In this document: positions 25,826 to 38,329 of the stretch, in pieces
How positions within the stretch are numbered: the stretch's first letter is position 1
How the letters are laid out: every line of letters starts with the position of its first letter
Notes under the pieces: generated by a model
What the model saw: only the letters and a program-made list of their open reading frames with translations
Databases searched by the model: none
What the model was told of the DNA's origin: nothing
Source of the DNA: JAABQG01 sp963726365
GTDB taxonomy: Bacteria > Pseudomonadota > Gammaproteobacteria > Burkholderiales > Burkholderiaceae_C
Reading direction: 5' to 3'
Assembly: GCA_963726365.1 (NCBI GenBank)
Contig: CAVSCI010000023.1
Span: 62,001-126,000 of the forward strand
DNA: 64,000 bases
Program-made: the position numbers and the translations under genes

Positions 25826-28060
25826 TCATCGCCTGCGCGCAGACCGGACATTTGGCACATCGCGCACAACTGCCAGCACGCGTTCAAGCCGTCCCGAGTC
25901 CAGAACCTCGACGGTGAACGTCATCCACGCCGTGCCCTTGACTGATTGCGTCTGAACGCCAATCACATTCATTTTTTCCTTGGCAAAGACATCGGAAATA
26001 TCCCGCAGCAAGCCCTGACGATCCGCAGCTTCGACCGCCACGTCCACGGGGTAGACTGCACTTTCCTTCGAAGTGGGTACACCCCAGGCGACCTGAATGA
26101 CCCGCTCAGCGTGGCGCGCTGCGAATTCCCGGAAATTGCTGCAATCGGAACGGTGCACGCTCACACCCTTGCCCCTGCTAACGAAGCCTCCAATGGTGTC
26201 CGGCGGCACTGGTTTGCAGCATTTGGCGAGCTGGGTCATCAGTGAGTCGACGCCGACCACCAGAACGCCACTGCGCGGGATCTTTTCCGAGTGCCGGGTC
26301 TTCTTCAGCAGAAGGTAATCATCGGGCGTCAAGACCGGCAGCGGCGGCTTGAGGAGCAATTCAATGTTGCGCAAGGAGAACTCGTCCTTGCCCACCACTT
26401 CGAACAGCGCGTCCGCGGACTTGAATCCCAGCTTCGATGCCAAATCCTCGAGCCTGGTTGCGGTCTTGCCCTCCCGCTGCAGGAGTTTCTCCACGGCTTC
26501 GCGACCGCGTGCCACCGTCTCATGGGTAATCTGCGCGTTGAACCAGGCACGGACCTTGGCACGGCCACGGCTGCTCACCAGATAGCCGAGGTCGGGATTC
26601 AGCCAGTCGCGCGAAGGTCCTCCTTCACGCGCTGCCGTGATTTCCACGGTCTGCCCATTCTGCAGCGGCGTGTTCAATGAAACCATCGCGCCGTCCACCC
26701 GTGCACCCCGGCATCGATGCCCCAGGTTGGTGTGGACGGTATAGGCAAAATCCACCGGCGTGGCGCCTTGCGGCAACTCGACGACTGCCGCGTCAGGGGT
26801 CAGGACATAAATTCGGTCCTCAAACAGCCCCTTGTCCTGCACCGCGCCGGACAAATCCCGCTCCCAGGCGAGCAACTGGCGCAAAACAGCGATCTTGGCG
26901 TCGTATTGTCCACCCGCTGTCACTCCGGCATAGCCTTTGGCGCCGGCCTCCTTGTAAGCCCAATGAGCTGCCACGCCGTGCTCGGCATGGTCGTGCATGC
27001 CCTGGGTCCTGATCTGAATCTCAATGGGCTGCCCGGCAGCGTTCCTGACGACAGTGTGCAAGGACTGATAGCCGTTGGGTTTGGGTTTTGCGATGTAGTC
27101 GTCGAACTCATCAATCACGGGCGTAAATCGCGAATGAACCCAGCTAAGCGCCGCATAGCAGTCGGGTACGGATGGCACCACGACCCGGAGCGCGCGGATG
27201 TCAAACACCTTGTCGAAGTCAAGCGCCTTGCCTCGCATTTTCTTCACGATGCTGTAGATGTGCTTCGGCCTGCCCTGAACCGTCGCCCGGATGCCTTGTG
27301 CTTGAAGTTCCGACGCCAGCCCAGCGCGAAGTCGCTCCATGCTGCTCTCGCGCTCAGCGCGTTTTTCGTCCAGCAACCGTGCCACCGTCCGGTACGTTTC
27401 GGGCTCCAGAAAACGGAACGCAAGGTCTTCCATCTCCCATTTGATCTGCCAGATGCCAAGCCTGTTGGCCAGAGGCGCAAACACCTGCAAAGATTCGCGC
27501 GCCAGGTTCGGCGACGCTGCCTGCCGACTGACCGCGTGGTAACGCAGCGTCTGCAATCGCGACGCCAGCCGAAGCATCACCACACGCAGGTCGCGGCTGA
27601 ACGCCAACAGCATCTTGCGTACATTTTCGGTACGCAGCTTGGGGTCGTCGATCAGTTGCGCGTCACTCTGCGCGTCGCGCGACAGGCGCTGCACGCGGAT
27701 CAGCTTGGCGGTCTCCACGGCCAACGTCGCAAAGCTCTCGCCAAAGGCTTTGGCAATCACCTCCTGAGGATGATTCAGGTGCTCTCCAGCGTAGACCAGA
27801 TAACAGGCGGCCTGCATGGCCTCGGAACCCCCAATGGTTCGCAGAATGGCAGCAACGGCGTCGGCGTGCGCCATGATGTTTTCGCCGGTATCGAGGGTTT
27901 CGTGCACGATGAGAGGCTGCGCGAAACTGCGGGCACGCAAGAGTGTCCCGGCTGAATCCGGCAGTCCATCCGCAGTGACGCTCAGGAGCTCCGGAATTCC
28001 CGCAGTATCAGCCGCCACGGTCTGCCCCTCCGGGGAGCCATGGGCGGCACTGGACTTCAT
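25826..28060 (-). CDS. relA: GTP pyrophosphokinase RelA ((p)ppGpp synthetase I)
   Basis: RelA makes (p)ppGpp on starved ribosomes. The 744 residues have a degenerate HD domain: where SpoT has HDxxED this protein reads YLVYAGEHL, so hydrolase activity is probably absent. The synthetase domain has the metal-site segment VFDIRALRVVV, DYIAKPKPNGYQSLHTVV and IQIRTQGMHDHAEHGVAAHWAYK. TGS (YVLTPDAAVVELPQGATPVDFAY), a helical/zinc-finger region and a C-terminal ACT domain follow. It lies 13 bp after the hydrolase gene in the same direction. Confidence 0.94.
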   Translation of the reverse strand: MKSSAAHGSPEGQTVAADTAGIPELLSVTADGLPDSAGTLLRARSFAQPLIVHETLDTGENIMAHADAVAAILRTIGGSEAMQAACYLVYAGEHLNHPQEVIAKAFGESFATLAVETAKLIRVQRLSRDAQSDAQLIDDPKLRTENVRKMLLAFSRDLRVVMLRLASRLQTLRYHAVSRQAASPNLARESLQVFAPLANRLGIWQIKWEMEDLAFRFLEPETYRTVARLLDEKRAERESSMERLRAGLASELQAQGIRATVQGRPKHIYSIVKKMRGKALDFDKVFDIRALRVVVPSVPDCYAALSWVHSRFTPVIDEFDDYIAKPKPNGYQSLHTVVRNAAGQPIEIQIRTQGMHDHAEHGVAAHWAYKEAGAKGYAGVTAGGQYDAKIAVLRQLLAWERDLSGAVQDKGLFEDRIYVLTPDAAVVELPQGATPVDFAYTVHTNLGHRCRGARVDGAMVSLNTPLQNGQTVEITAAREGGPSRDWLNPDLGYLVSSRGRAKVRAWFNAQITHETVARGREAVEKLLQREGKTATRLEDLASKLGFKSADALFEVVGKDEFSLRNIELLLKPPLPVLTPDDYLLLKKTRHSEKIPRSGVLVVGVDSLMTQLAKCCKPVPPDTIGGFVSRGKGVSVHRSDCSNFREFAARHAERVIQVAWGVPTSKESAVYPVDVAVEAADRQGLLRDISDVFAKEKMNVIGVQTQSVKGTAWMTFTVEVLDSGRLERVLAVVRDVPNVRSARRR

Positions 28061-28073
28061 CGCGACCCGCCTC

Positions 28074-28979
28074 TCAATCGTTCAGGACAAAGGCCGCCAC
28101 CGCCTCGACCTGATCCGGCGCGATCAGCGTCGGCGCATGACCCACCCCTGCAAACTCAACCAGCTGCGCCTTCGGTCCGCGCTGCGTCATGGCCAGGGCG
28201 GTCCCGGGCGACAGCAGATCAGACAAGGCTCCCCGCACCAACAACGTCTCACAGGTCAGTGCGTCATAGAGTTGCCACAGCATGGCCTCCCCCTGTTCGG
28301 CCGACTCCTGCGTCATGGCCCGGACCGGCACGGCAATCGCCGGGTCGTAGTGCAAGGTGAGTCCCCCGTCAGGATGTGGCCGCACCATCGCCTGCGAAAG
28401 TGCCAGCCATTGCGCCGGTGTGTGCGGGCCAAACGTGGTGGAAACCGCCCAGGTCGCATCGGCGGCCTGCTGCACCGTTTCAAACCGCCCGGTTTCGCCC
28501 AGATAGGCACCGATGCGCTGCAATGCAGCGGCCTCGATCACCGGCCCCACGTCGTTGAGCACCAGGCGACGAATCTTCACCGGTAGCGGCAAATCCGGCT
28601 GAGCACAGATGATCAGGCCAATCAGACCGCCCATGCTGGTGCCGACCCAGTCCAGCGTTTGAACGGGGCTTTGCTGATGCAAATGGGCCAGCAACACCAG
28701 CATGTCCGCAACATAGGTTGGGAACTGGTAAGCCATCGGGTCTTTCAGCCAGTCGCTGCGGCCGCGGCCGGCGATATCCGGGCAGACGATCCGAATCGGT
28801 CTGTTCGATCGTTCCGCCAGGGCCCTGGCCAAGGTGTCAAAGTCCCGACCCTGCCGGGCCAGGCCGTGCACACAGACCACCAGATGCGCAGCGGAAGCGT
28901 CCCCCCACTGCCAGAACGCCATGCGGTGGCCGCCAGAGGCATCAGGGCAATGTACGTAATTCAGCGTAGGTTCAGTCAT
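28074..28979 (-). CDS. Alpha/beta hydrolase
   Basis: The 301-residue protein has an alpha/beta-hydrolase fold. The oxyanion-hole region is VCVHGLARQGRDFDTLA, the nucleophile elbow GTSMGG (Ser near residue 124), a late acid in ..RGALSDLLSP and the catalytic His in AGVGHAPTL. The substrate is unknown. Position before relA suggests one transcript; it is divergent from the 3-hydroxybutyrate dehydrogenase gene with a 59 bp gap. Confidence 0.85.
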   Translation of the reverse strand: MTEPTLNYVHCPDASGGHRMAFWQWGDASAAHLVVCVHGLARQGRDFDTLARALAERSNRPIRIVCPDIAGRGRSDWLKDPMAYQFPTYVADMLVLLAHLHQQSPVQTLDWVGTSMGGLIGLIICAQPDLPLPVKIRRLVLNDVGPVIEAAALQRIGAYLGETGRFETVQQAADATWAVSTTFGPHTPAQWLALSQAMVRPHPDGGLTLHYDPAIAVPVRAMTQESAEQGEAMLWQLYDALTCETLLVRGALSDLLSPGTALAMTQRGPKAQLVEFAGVGHAPTLIAPDQVEAVAAFVLND

Positions 28980-29038
28980 GGTGAAATGCGGGTTCGATCA
29001 TCACTTGTCTGCATCCTAATTCATACGGAGAACCCACC

Positions 29039-29809
29039 ATGTTGAAAGGCAAAACAGCCCTCGTCACCGGATCCACCAGCGGGATCGGCCTGGGTATCGC
29101 CAAGGCACTCGCTCGCCAGGGCGCAAACATCGTTCTGAACGGTTTTGGCGACGTCGCAGGCCCGACGGCCGAGATTGCGGGCTTCGGCGTCAAGGTCGGC
29201 TACCACGGCGCCGACATGAGCAAGCCCGCGGAGATCGAGGCGATGATGGCCTATGCCGCCGCCGAGTTCGGGCGAATCGACATCCTGGTCAACAACGCTG
29301 GCATCCAGCATGTGGCGCGCATCGAGGATTTTCCTGTCGAGCGCTGGGATGCCGTGATCGCCATCAACCTGACCAGTGCCTTCCACGCGACGCGACTGGC
29401 ACTGCCGGCCATGCGCAAGGCCAACTGGGGCCGCATCATCAACGTCGCCTCGGTTCACGGCCTGGTCGCGTCCGCGGAGAAGTCGGCCTACGTGGCAGCC
29501 AAGCACGGAATCGTCGGCCTGACCAAGGTCACGGCGCTGGAAAACGCGACAACGGGCGTCACCTGCAACGCGATCTGTCCGGGCTGGGTGCTCACCCCGC
29601 TGGTGCAGAAGCAGGTCGATGCCAAGGCGGCGGCCCTAGGCGTGTCAAACGAAGAGGCCAAGAAAGTGCTGTTGGGCGAGAAAGAGCCCTCGATGCAATT
29701 CACCACCCCCGAGGAGCTGGGTGAACTCGCCGCGTTTTTCTGCTCGCCTGCCGGCAACAATGTGCGCGGTGTGGCCTGGAATATGGACGGCGGGTGGACC
29801 GCCCAGTAG
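29039..29809 (+). CDS. bdhA: 3-hydroxybutyrate dehydrogenase
   Basis: This SDR oxidises 3-hydroxybutyrate, the monomer of PHB, to acetoacetate with NAD. The 256 residues have TGSTSGIGLGIAKAL, NNAGIQHVARIEDFP, the catalytic Ser/Tyr/Lys in NVASVHGLVAS..YVAAKHG, and the family-specific GWVLTPLVQKQ and EKEPSMQFTTPEELG. A GGAG lies before the ATG. With PhaR at 25 kb it indicates PHB storage. Confidence 0.94.
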   Translation: MLKGKTALVTGSTSGIGLGIAKALARQGANIVLNGFGDVAGPTAEIAGFGVKVGYHGADMSKPAEIEAMMAYAAAEFGRIDILVNNAGIQHVARIEDFPVERWDAVIAINLTSAFHATRLALPAMRKANWGRIINVASVHGLVASAEKSAYVAAKHGIVGLTKVTALENATTGVTCNAICPGWVLTPLVQKQVDAKAAALGVSNEEAKKVLLGEKEPSMQFTTPEELGELAAFFCSPAGNNVRGVAWNMDGGWTAQ

Positions 29810-29828
29810 CAGAGTCATTTTAGCTACC

Positions 29829-29870
29829 AAATTGATAGCTCAAAGCGATCATTCTGTGCTGGCCTCGTGC
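29829..29870 (+). repeat. Dispersed repeat, copy 5 (after bdhA)
   Basis: AAATTGATAGCTCAAAGC, then GATCATTCTGTGCTGGCC. It fills the 83 bp gap between the convergent bdhA and SIMPL genes. No separate terminator is visible there. Confidence 0.7.
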
Positions 29871-29892
29871 CAAGCAGGCCTCACAACTTCAT

Positions 29893-30600
29893 TCAACGCA
29901 TCTGCACCGACCCCGACACCGTGACCTGAACGGTGCTGCGCCCGGCCTCGACCGGCAGAGGCGCATCCACCGGTGACGACTTGGCCTCCATGGCCATCAT
30001 GCGCGGGCGGGGTACATAGCCCTGATCGTTGGCCGTCACGGTGATTTCCCGCAAGGTATAGCCAGTGAAGCCAAAGCCCCGGGCAATCTCGCTGGCCTTC
30101 GCTTTGAAGCGCTCGATGGCGACCGCCTGGGCCTCCCCTTCCAACCGGGCGCGTTGTTCCCGGCTCAGGCTGAAAGTGGCCTGATTCACGGTCAGTGTCT
30201 GGATTTTTCCGGACGTCGCACTGATGCGTGCAAAGTCGCGGCCTTCCAGCAACAGCTCCGCACTGCCCTGCCAGGTTGTAATCTTGCCGTCCCGACCGTA
30301 GCGCGGATAAAGGCTGAATGCACCGGTCCGCATGTCCAGTTGCCCTGGCAATACCGCCTTTCTGGCTTCGGTCATCGCAGCGTCCAGCGCCGTCTTGAGT
30401 TGAGTCTGAACCGTCGCGGCGTCCGCCGCCTCTCGTGTCGTCGTGAGCGAAACCAACAGAAGATCCTGTGGCGCCTCGACGGAACCACTGGCCGAAAGCT
30501 GGGCGACGTTTTGTGGCGGCACCGCCGGTGCCTGGGCATGCAGGTTCGCCATCATGACCAGCATGGCCATCATGGCAAGGGTTTCACGGACGATTTTCAT
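29893..30600 (-). CDS. SIMPL (DUF541) domain periplasmic protein
   Basis: The 235 residues start with a signal peptide (MKIVRETLAMMAMLVMMANLHAQA). A SIMPL domain follows: QLSASGSVEAPQDLLLVSLTTTREA near the N-terminus and RFKAKASEIARGFGFTGYTLREITV later. The domain is widespread and its biochemical role is unclear; some members are linked to oxidative stress. The ATG at 30600 puts the signal peptide first; an upstream in-frame ATG at 30789 gives an Arg-rich, implausible extension. Confidence 0.82.
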   Translation of the reverse strand: MKIVRETLAMMAMLVMMANLHAQAPAVPPQNVAQLSASGSVEAPQDLLLVSLTTTREAADAATVQTQLKTALDAAMTEARKAVLPGQLDMRTGAFSLYPRYGRDGKITTWQGSAELLLEGRDFARISATSGKIQTLTVNQATFSLSREQRARLEGEAQAVAIERFKAKASEIARGFGFTGYTLREITVTANDQGYVPRPRMMAMEAKSSPVDAPLPVEAGRSTVQVTVSGSVQMR

Positions 30601-30682
30601 GGTTCGCACTTTGAATTGAATGAATTGGGCCAATCCGCCCAGGCCGTGGCCCGAAGGGTCGCTCTCTGGCAGGAATGATTGC

Positions 30683-30958
30683 TCAGCGCCCCGGGCTGCC
30701 GTTCGCCTGTCCCTGGAGCCGGACCTGCTGACGCAACTCAGCCTTTTCCTGCGGCGAAAGTCGCCGTTCCTTGATCTCGCCATGCTCAACGGCCGTGCGC
30801 TGCGACGTCACGGCCTGACGCAAATCATCGCGCCGTTGTTGAACCTGTACCGGTGGCACCGGTGCCGTGCCAGACCCCTGCAATGCCTGCGCGGCCACCG
30901 CTTCCGCAAACAGGACGGCAGCGAGCGGGGAAAAGAATTTGTATGTCCTTTGGGCCAT
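30683..30958 (-). CDS. Small secreted hypothetical protein, divergent from ompR
   Basis: The 91 residues have a signal peptide (MAQRTYKFFSPLAAVLFAEAVAAQA) and a short hydrophilic mature part: a Pro/Val stretch, then QQRRDDLRQAVTSQRTAVE and RRLSPQEKAELRQQVRLQG, which may be helical. I do not recognise a named family. It starts 157 bp from ompR, divergently, and shares the intergenic region with an inverted repeat carrying OmpR-like GTAACA boxes. It could be an OmpR target. Confidence 0.65.
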   Translation of the reverse strand: MAQRTYKFFSPLAAVLFAEAVAAQALQGSGTAPVPPVQVQQRRDDLRQAVTSQRTAVEHGEIKERRLSPQEKAELRQQVRLQGQANGSPGR

Positions 30959-31021
30959 TAATTTCGTCGGATTCAGGGGGTGGGCCGAAGTTTGGCGCAA
31001 TTGCCGCCCTCCGGGAACATT

Positions 31022-31100
31022 ATTTGTAACAGTGTGAAAAACCGCCGGTCAAATCGGTCTGGCCGGCGACAAGCCGCTCAAAATCGGCTCTGTTACAAAT
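31022..31100. promoter_or_regulatory. Spaced inverted repeat ATTTGTAACAG between the small secreted gene and ompR
   Basis: ATTTGTAACAG (31022-31032) is repeated perfectly inverted as CTGTTACAAAT (31090-31100), 57 bases apart, one copy near each divergent gene. TGTAACA is the core of OmpR boxes in enterobacteria. Autoregulation by OmpR plus control of the small secreted gene is inferred. Confidence 0.55.
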
Positions 31101-31115
31101 ACAGGTCCACGCATC

Positions 31116-31847
31116 ATGAACGCCACCACAAGCCGCAACGACAAGATACTGATCGTCGATGACGACGCCCGCATTCGCGACCTGCTTCGCCGCTACCTTG
31201 CCCAGGAGGGATTTGAGGTCATGGTCGCGGAGGATGGCAAGGCGCTCAGTCGCGTCCTTCTGCGCGAGACCGTCGACCTGATCGTGCTCGACCTGATGAT
31301 GCCGGGCGAAGACGGCCTTTCAATCTGCCGGCGCCTGCGCGCAGCCAATGACCGCACGCCTATCATCATGCTCACCGCCAAGGGCGAGGACGTGGACCGC
31401 ATCGTCGGCCTGGAAGTCGGCGCGGATGACTACCTTGGCAAGCCCTTCAACCCGCGTGAACTGCTGGCGCGCGTGCACGCCGTACTGCGACGCCGCCCAT
31501 CACCGGAGGCGCCTGGCGCACCCTCGAGTGAAAACGAAGTGCTGAACTTCGGACCGTTCACGTTTGACCTGGGTGCCCGACTGTTGCGTCGCAATGGCGA
31601 GGAGCTGCCGCTGACGACCGGTGAGTTCGCCATGCTCAAGGCATTGGCGCGGCATCCACGTCAGCCGCTGTCGCGCGAAAAACTGGCTCAGCTCGCCCGT
31701 GGTCGGGAATTCGAACCGTTTGACCGCAGCCTGGACGTGCAGGTTTCCCGGCTGCGCAAACTGATCGAGCAGGACCCGGCGGCGCCGCGCTATATCCAGA
31801 CCGTCTGGGGCATCGGCTACGTGTTTGTGCCGGACGGCGCCGGATGA
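31116..31847 (+). CDS. ompR: OmpR-family response regulator
   Basis: The 243 residues have a receiver domain (KILIVDDDARIRDLLRRYL; phospho-acceptor Asp in LIVLDLMMPGEDG; conserved Thr/Lys in MLTAKGED and LGKPFNPREL) and a winged-helix output domain (LTTGEFAMLKALARHPRQPLSREKL..IQTVWGIGYVFVPDG). It overlaps the kinase gene by 4 bp, forming a pair. Osmotic or acid control of envelope genes is the known role in other bacteria. Confidence 0.94.
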   Translation: MNATTSRNDKILIVDDDARIRDLLRRYLAQEGFEVMVAEDGKALSRVLLRETVDLIVLDLMMPGEDGLSICRRLRAANDRTPIIMLTAKGEDVDRIVGLEVGADDYLGKPFNPRELLARVHAVLRRRPSPEAPGAPSSENEVLNFGPFTFDLGARLLRRNGEELPLTTGEFAMLKALARHPRQPLSREKLAQLARGREFEPFDRSLDVQVSRLRKLIEQDPAAPRYIQTVWGIGYVFVPDGAG

Positions 31848-33280
31848 ACGGGACGTCTGCTTTGCTGAAAGCAAAGAATAGCGTCCGCCGCAGGTCGGAT
31901 GCCAGCCAAGCGGACATACCGCCGCTTGAGACCGCGCCAGCCCCGCTGGGTTTGCGCCCCCGGATCGGCCTCAGCCTTTTCTGGCGCACCTTCTTCATGC
32001 TGGCGGTGCTGCTGATCGGCAGCACCGTGGCCTGGCTCCAGACCTTCCGGTCGCTGGAATATGAGCCGCGCGCGATACTGGCGGCGCAGCAGATCGCCTC
32101 GCTGGTCAATTTCAGCCGGGCAGCACTGATCTATTCGGATTCCATCGCGCGCGTGTCGCTCATCAAAACCCTGGCTGACCAGGAGGCCGTCCGGATTCTT
32201 CCCCGGGAGCCGGGCGACAAATATGAACTGTTTGGCGGAAGCACACTTGACCAGCGCATTACCGAGGAGCTTTCCGCGCGCCTGGGGCCGGGCACGGTGG
32301 TGGCCAGCAGTGTCAACGGCAAGTCCGGGCTGTGGGTTGGCTTCATGATGGAAGACGATTCCTACTGGCTGCTGATGGACAGGTCGCGCGTCAGCCCCGT
32401 GGACAGCAAGACCTGGCTGATCTGGTTCCTCACTGCTGCCGTACTTTCACTGGCCGGTGCAGCCGTGATCGCCCGGCTGATCAATCAGCCTCTCAAACAG
32501 CTTTCGTTTGCGGCGAGCCGGGTGCGCGGCGGCGATTTCGATGCCAGTCACCTCGACGAAAAGGTCGTCACCAGCGAGATCCGCGAGGTCAACATCGGCT
32601 TCAACAGGATGGCCGAGCAACTCGCGAAGATCGAGCAGGACCGCGCCGTCATGCTCGCCGGTATCTCGCACGACCTGCGGACACCGCTGGCGAGGCTACG
32701 GCTGGAGACGGAAATGAGCGTGGCCGATGAAGATGCGCGCGAACACATGGCAGCCGACATTGCACAACTCGACGCGATCATCGACAAGTTCCTGGACTAC
32801 GCGCGTCCTGGGCAGGCGGTGCTCAGCCCCGTCTCACTGGCTGAAATCGTGGAAGCCTGCGTCTACCCTTTCAAGGATTCCGACGATATCCGTGTCAACG
32901 TCGATGTACCGCCAAACCTGCGGGTCATGGCTGACGAAGTCGAACTGGCCCGGGTGATTTCCAACCTGCTCGAAAACGCGCGTCGCTACGGAAAGAGCGT
33001 TGAGACTGGCGTAGCAATCGTGGACATCGCATCCCGGGCGCGCGACCATTGGATATTGATCAAGGTCCGCGACCACGGCATCGGCGTGTCCCCCGATGCG
33101 CTGGCGAACCTGACAAAGCCGTTCTTTCGCGGCGACGCGGCGCGCACCGCTGCCACCGGAGCAGGTCTCGGCTTGTCAATCGTGGACAAGACCGTTCAGC
33201 GAATGGGGGGCTCTTTTGTGCTGGTCAACAGCAGTTCCGGCGGGCTTTCAGCCCATATCAAGCTGCACGAAGCAAAGTAG
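31844..33280 (+). CDS. envZ: EnvZ-like sensor histidine kinase
   Basis: The 478 residues have a cytoplasmic N-terminal stretch, a first transmembrane helix (FFMLAVLLIGSTVAWLQ), a periplasmic sensor part, a second helix (WLIWFLTAAVLSLAGAAVIARLI), HAMP, the phospho-acceptor His in GISHDLRTPLARLRLE, and an ATPase domain with the N box (NLLENARRYG), RDHGIGVSPD and GAGLGLSIVDKTVQ. It is the partner of the response regulator just upstream. Confidence 0.93.
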   Translation: MNGTSALLKAKNSVRRRSDASQADIPPLETAPAPLGLRPRIGLSLFWRTFFMLAVLLIGSTVAWLQTFRSLEYEPRAILAAQQIASLVNFSRAALIYSDSIARVSLIKTLADQEAVRILPREPGDKYELFGGSTLDQRITEELSARLGPGTVVASSVNGKSGLWVGFMMEDDSYWLLMDRSRVSPVDSKTWLIWFLTAAVLSLAGAAVIARLINQPLKQLSFAASRVRGGDFDASHLDEKVVTSEIREVNIGFNRMAEQLAKIEQDRAVMLAGISHDLRTPLARLRLETEMSVADEDAREHMAADIAQLDAIIDKFLDYARPGQAVLSPVSLAEIVEACVYPFKDSDDIRVNVDVPPNLRVMADEVELARVISNLLENARRYGKSVETGVAIVDIASRARDHWILIKVRDHGIGVSPDALANLTKPFFRGDAARTAATGAGLGLSIVDKTVQRMGGSFVLVNSSSGGLSAHIKLHEAK

Positions 33281-33282
33281 CT

Positions 33283-33340
33283 TTTTTCAAGTATTTTCGC
33301 CATTTACCCATCGCAGGATGGTCACTAGATGCTATCGATA
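33283..33340 (-). repeat. Dispersed repeat, copy 6 (ispF end)
   Basis: Read on the minus strand: ATCGATAGCATCTAGTGACC, ATCCTGCGATGGGTAAATGG, then CGAAAATACTTGAAAAA. The TAG in ATCGATAGC is the stop codon of ispF. It fills the gap between the convergent envZ and ispF genes. Confidence 0.75.
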
Positions 33341-33820
33341 AAGAAGCACCACCGCCCTCGCCTCGATGCTCTGACCCTGGCCGACCGGCCCGAGCTTCTC
33401 CGCAGTCTTTGCCTTGACATTGGTTTGCGTGACAGCCAGCGACAACGCGCGCGCAATGACAGCCCGCATGGCGTCCATGTATGGCGCCAGCTTCGGCGCC
33501 TGTGCCACCACGGTGCAATCAATGTTGCCAATTTTCCAGCCTTGCGCCCGAACTCGACTCGCCGCCTCGACCAGCAGCACGATTGAATCAGCGCCCCTGA
33601 AACGGACATCGGTATCCGGAAAATGCGTGCCGATATCGCCCAGGGCAGCCGCGCCCAGCAGGGCATCGGTGATGGCGTGCAGCAAGACATCGGCGTCCGA
33701 ATGACCGAGCAAGCCCAAGGGGTGCGCGATCTCCACACCACCGAGAATGAGTTTGCGACCCGGCACCAGGGCGTGGACATCCCAGCCCTCGCCGATCCTG
33801 AAATCAGGGGGGGTTGTCAT
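33332..33820 (-). CDS. ispF: 2-C-methyl-D-erythritol 2,4-cyclodiphosphate synthase
   Basis: IspF makes the cyclic diphosphate of the MEP pathway. The 162 residues include the zinc ligands in GEGWDVHAL, GGVEIAHPLGLLGHSDADVLLHAITDALLGAAALGDIG, and the C-terminal KTAEKLGPVGQGQSIEARAVVLL. Its start overlaps the ispD stop by 4 bp, as commonly seen. The stop codon is contributed by a dispersed repeat. Confidence 0.95.
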   Translation of the reverse strand: MTTPPDFRIGEGWDVHALVPGRKLILGGVEIAHPLGLLGHSDADVLLHAITDALLGAAALGDIGTHFPDTDVRFRGADSIVLLVEAASRVRAQGWKIGNIDCTVVAQAPKLAPYMDAMRAVIARALSLAVTQTNVKAKTAEKLGPVGQGQSIEARAVVLLYR

Positions 33821-34548
33821 GAAGTCCGACTCCTCAGAATGGCTTCGGCCAGGGCGAAATCTTCAGGGTAGGTGACCTTGAAATTCTGCGCACTGCCGCG
33901 CACGAGCAAAGGCTGCATACCCATGGCCTCCATCGCGCTGGATTCGTCGGTGATGCCGGCGAAACCATCCCGGGCTGCGCACTGCAATGCGCCAGCCAGC
34001 GCGCCGACGCGAAACATTTGTGGCGTCTGGGCCAACCATTTGCCGGATCGGTCCAGCGTCGCAGCGACGCGACCGGCGGTCTCGCATTTCAGGGTGTCCG
34101 GCAGCGGCAGCGCAAGCAGTCCACCCACGGCATCGTTTTCACAGGCTTGTATCAAAGCCTCGACCTGCGCGGCAGTCACCAGACAACGGGCCGCGTCATG
34201 CACAAGAACCCAGTCATCGGCCAGGGCGCCGAGTTCCCGCAGGCAGTTCAGCCCGTTCAGGACACTCTCGGCACGCGTCGCTCCGCCACATTGCGCCACG
34301 CTGGTTCGCGCGTCGTCAGCATCAGCAAAGGCATCGCCTGGCGCCACCACCACCAGGCAGCGCGAAAGCCGGGCCACGCCGGCCAGTGCACGCAGTGTGT
34401 GCAACACCATCGGCTGCCCGGCAAGTGGCTCGTACTGCTTGGGAACGACGGTGCCCGCGCGTGAACCACTCCCGGCACATGGAATCACCGCGAAAATGCG
34501 GGACGATGGCGGAGTCGGGATGGGTGAAGAAGAATTTGGTTCGGTCAT
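33817..34548 (-). CDS. ispD: 2-C-methyl-D-erythritol 4-phosphate cytidylyltransferase
   Basis: IspD couples methylerythritol phosphate to CTP. The 243 residues show the CTP-binding IPCAGSGSRAGTVVPKQYEPLAG, VLVHDAARCLV, LPLPDTLK, LAQTPQMFR and TDESSAMEAMG, ending KVTYPEDFALAEAIL. The ATG at 34548 (MTEPNSSSPIPTPPSSRIFAVIP) is the first giving a normal length. A longer frame would run into the hairpin region before mfd. Confidence 0.94.
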   Translation of the reverse strand: MTEPNSSSPIPTPPSSRIFAVIPCAGSGSRAGTVVPKQYEPLAGQPMVLHTLRALAGVARLSRCLVVVAPGDAFADADDARTSVAQCGGATRAESVLNGLNCLRELGALADDWVLVHDAARCLVTAAQVEALIQACENDAVGGLLALPLPDTLKCETAGRVAATLDRSGKWLAQTPQMFRVGALAGALQCAARDGFAGITDESSAMEAMGMQPLLVRGSAQNFKVTYPEDFALAEAILRSRTS

Positions 34549-34590
34549 GGGTGAGGCCACCATTCTAGAATCTAGCCCAGAACAAGATTC

Positions 34591-34622
34591 AGCACCCCCC
34601 GCCAATCCCGGCGGGGGGTGCT
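34591..34622. promoter_or_regulatory. 13 bp GC-rich hairpin in the mfd 5' region
   Basis: AGCACCCCCCGCC pairs perfectly with GGCGGGGGGTGCT around AATCCC. It ends 17 bases before the mfd ATG and is followed by TTTGGTTTT. It lies between the divergent ispD and mfd genes, so it is no ordinary gene-end terminator. It may attenuate mfd or mask its ribosome binding site; no Shine-Dalgarno sequence is visible between it and the ATG. Confidence 0.5.
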
Positions 34623-34639
34623 TTGGTTTTGCCGTCTCC

Positions 34640-38204
<3,565 letters not shown>

Positions 38205-38329
38205 TCCGGCCCGGCGGCTTTCCTGGCGCAGGTCTTGCTTCGCGAAGCCGGTGCCGGCGCGCGGCGCCGGTCCGCATCACAATCAACCACCCGCAACCCC
38301 TGTCCCCAAACCTCAGAGAGGCCAAGACC

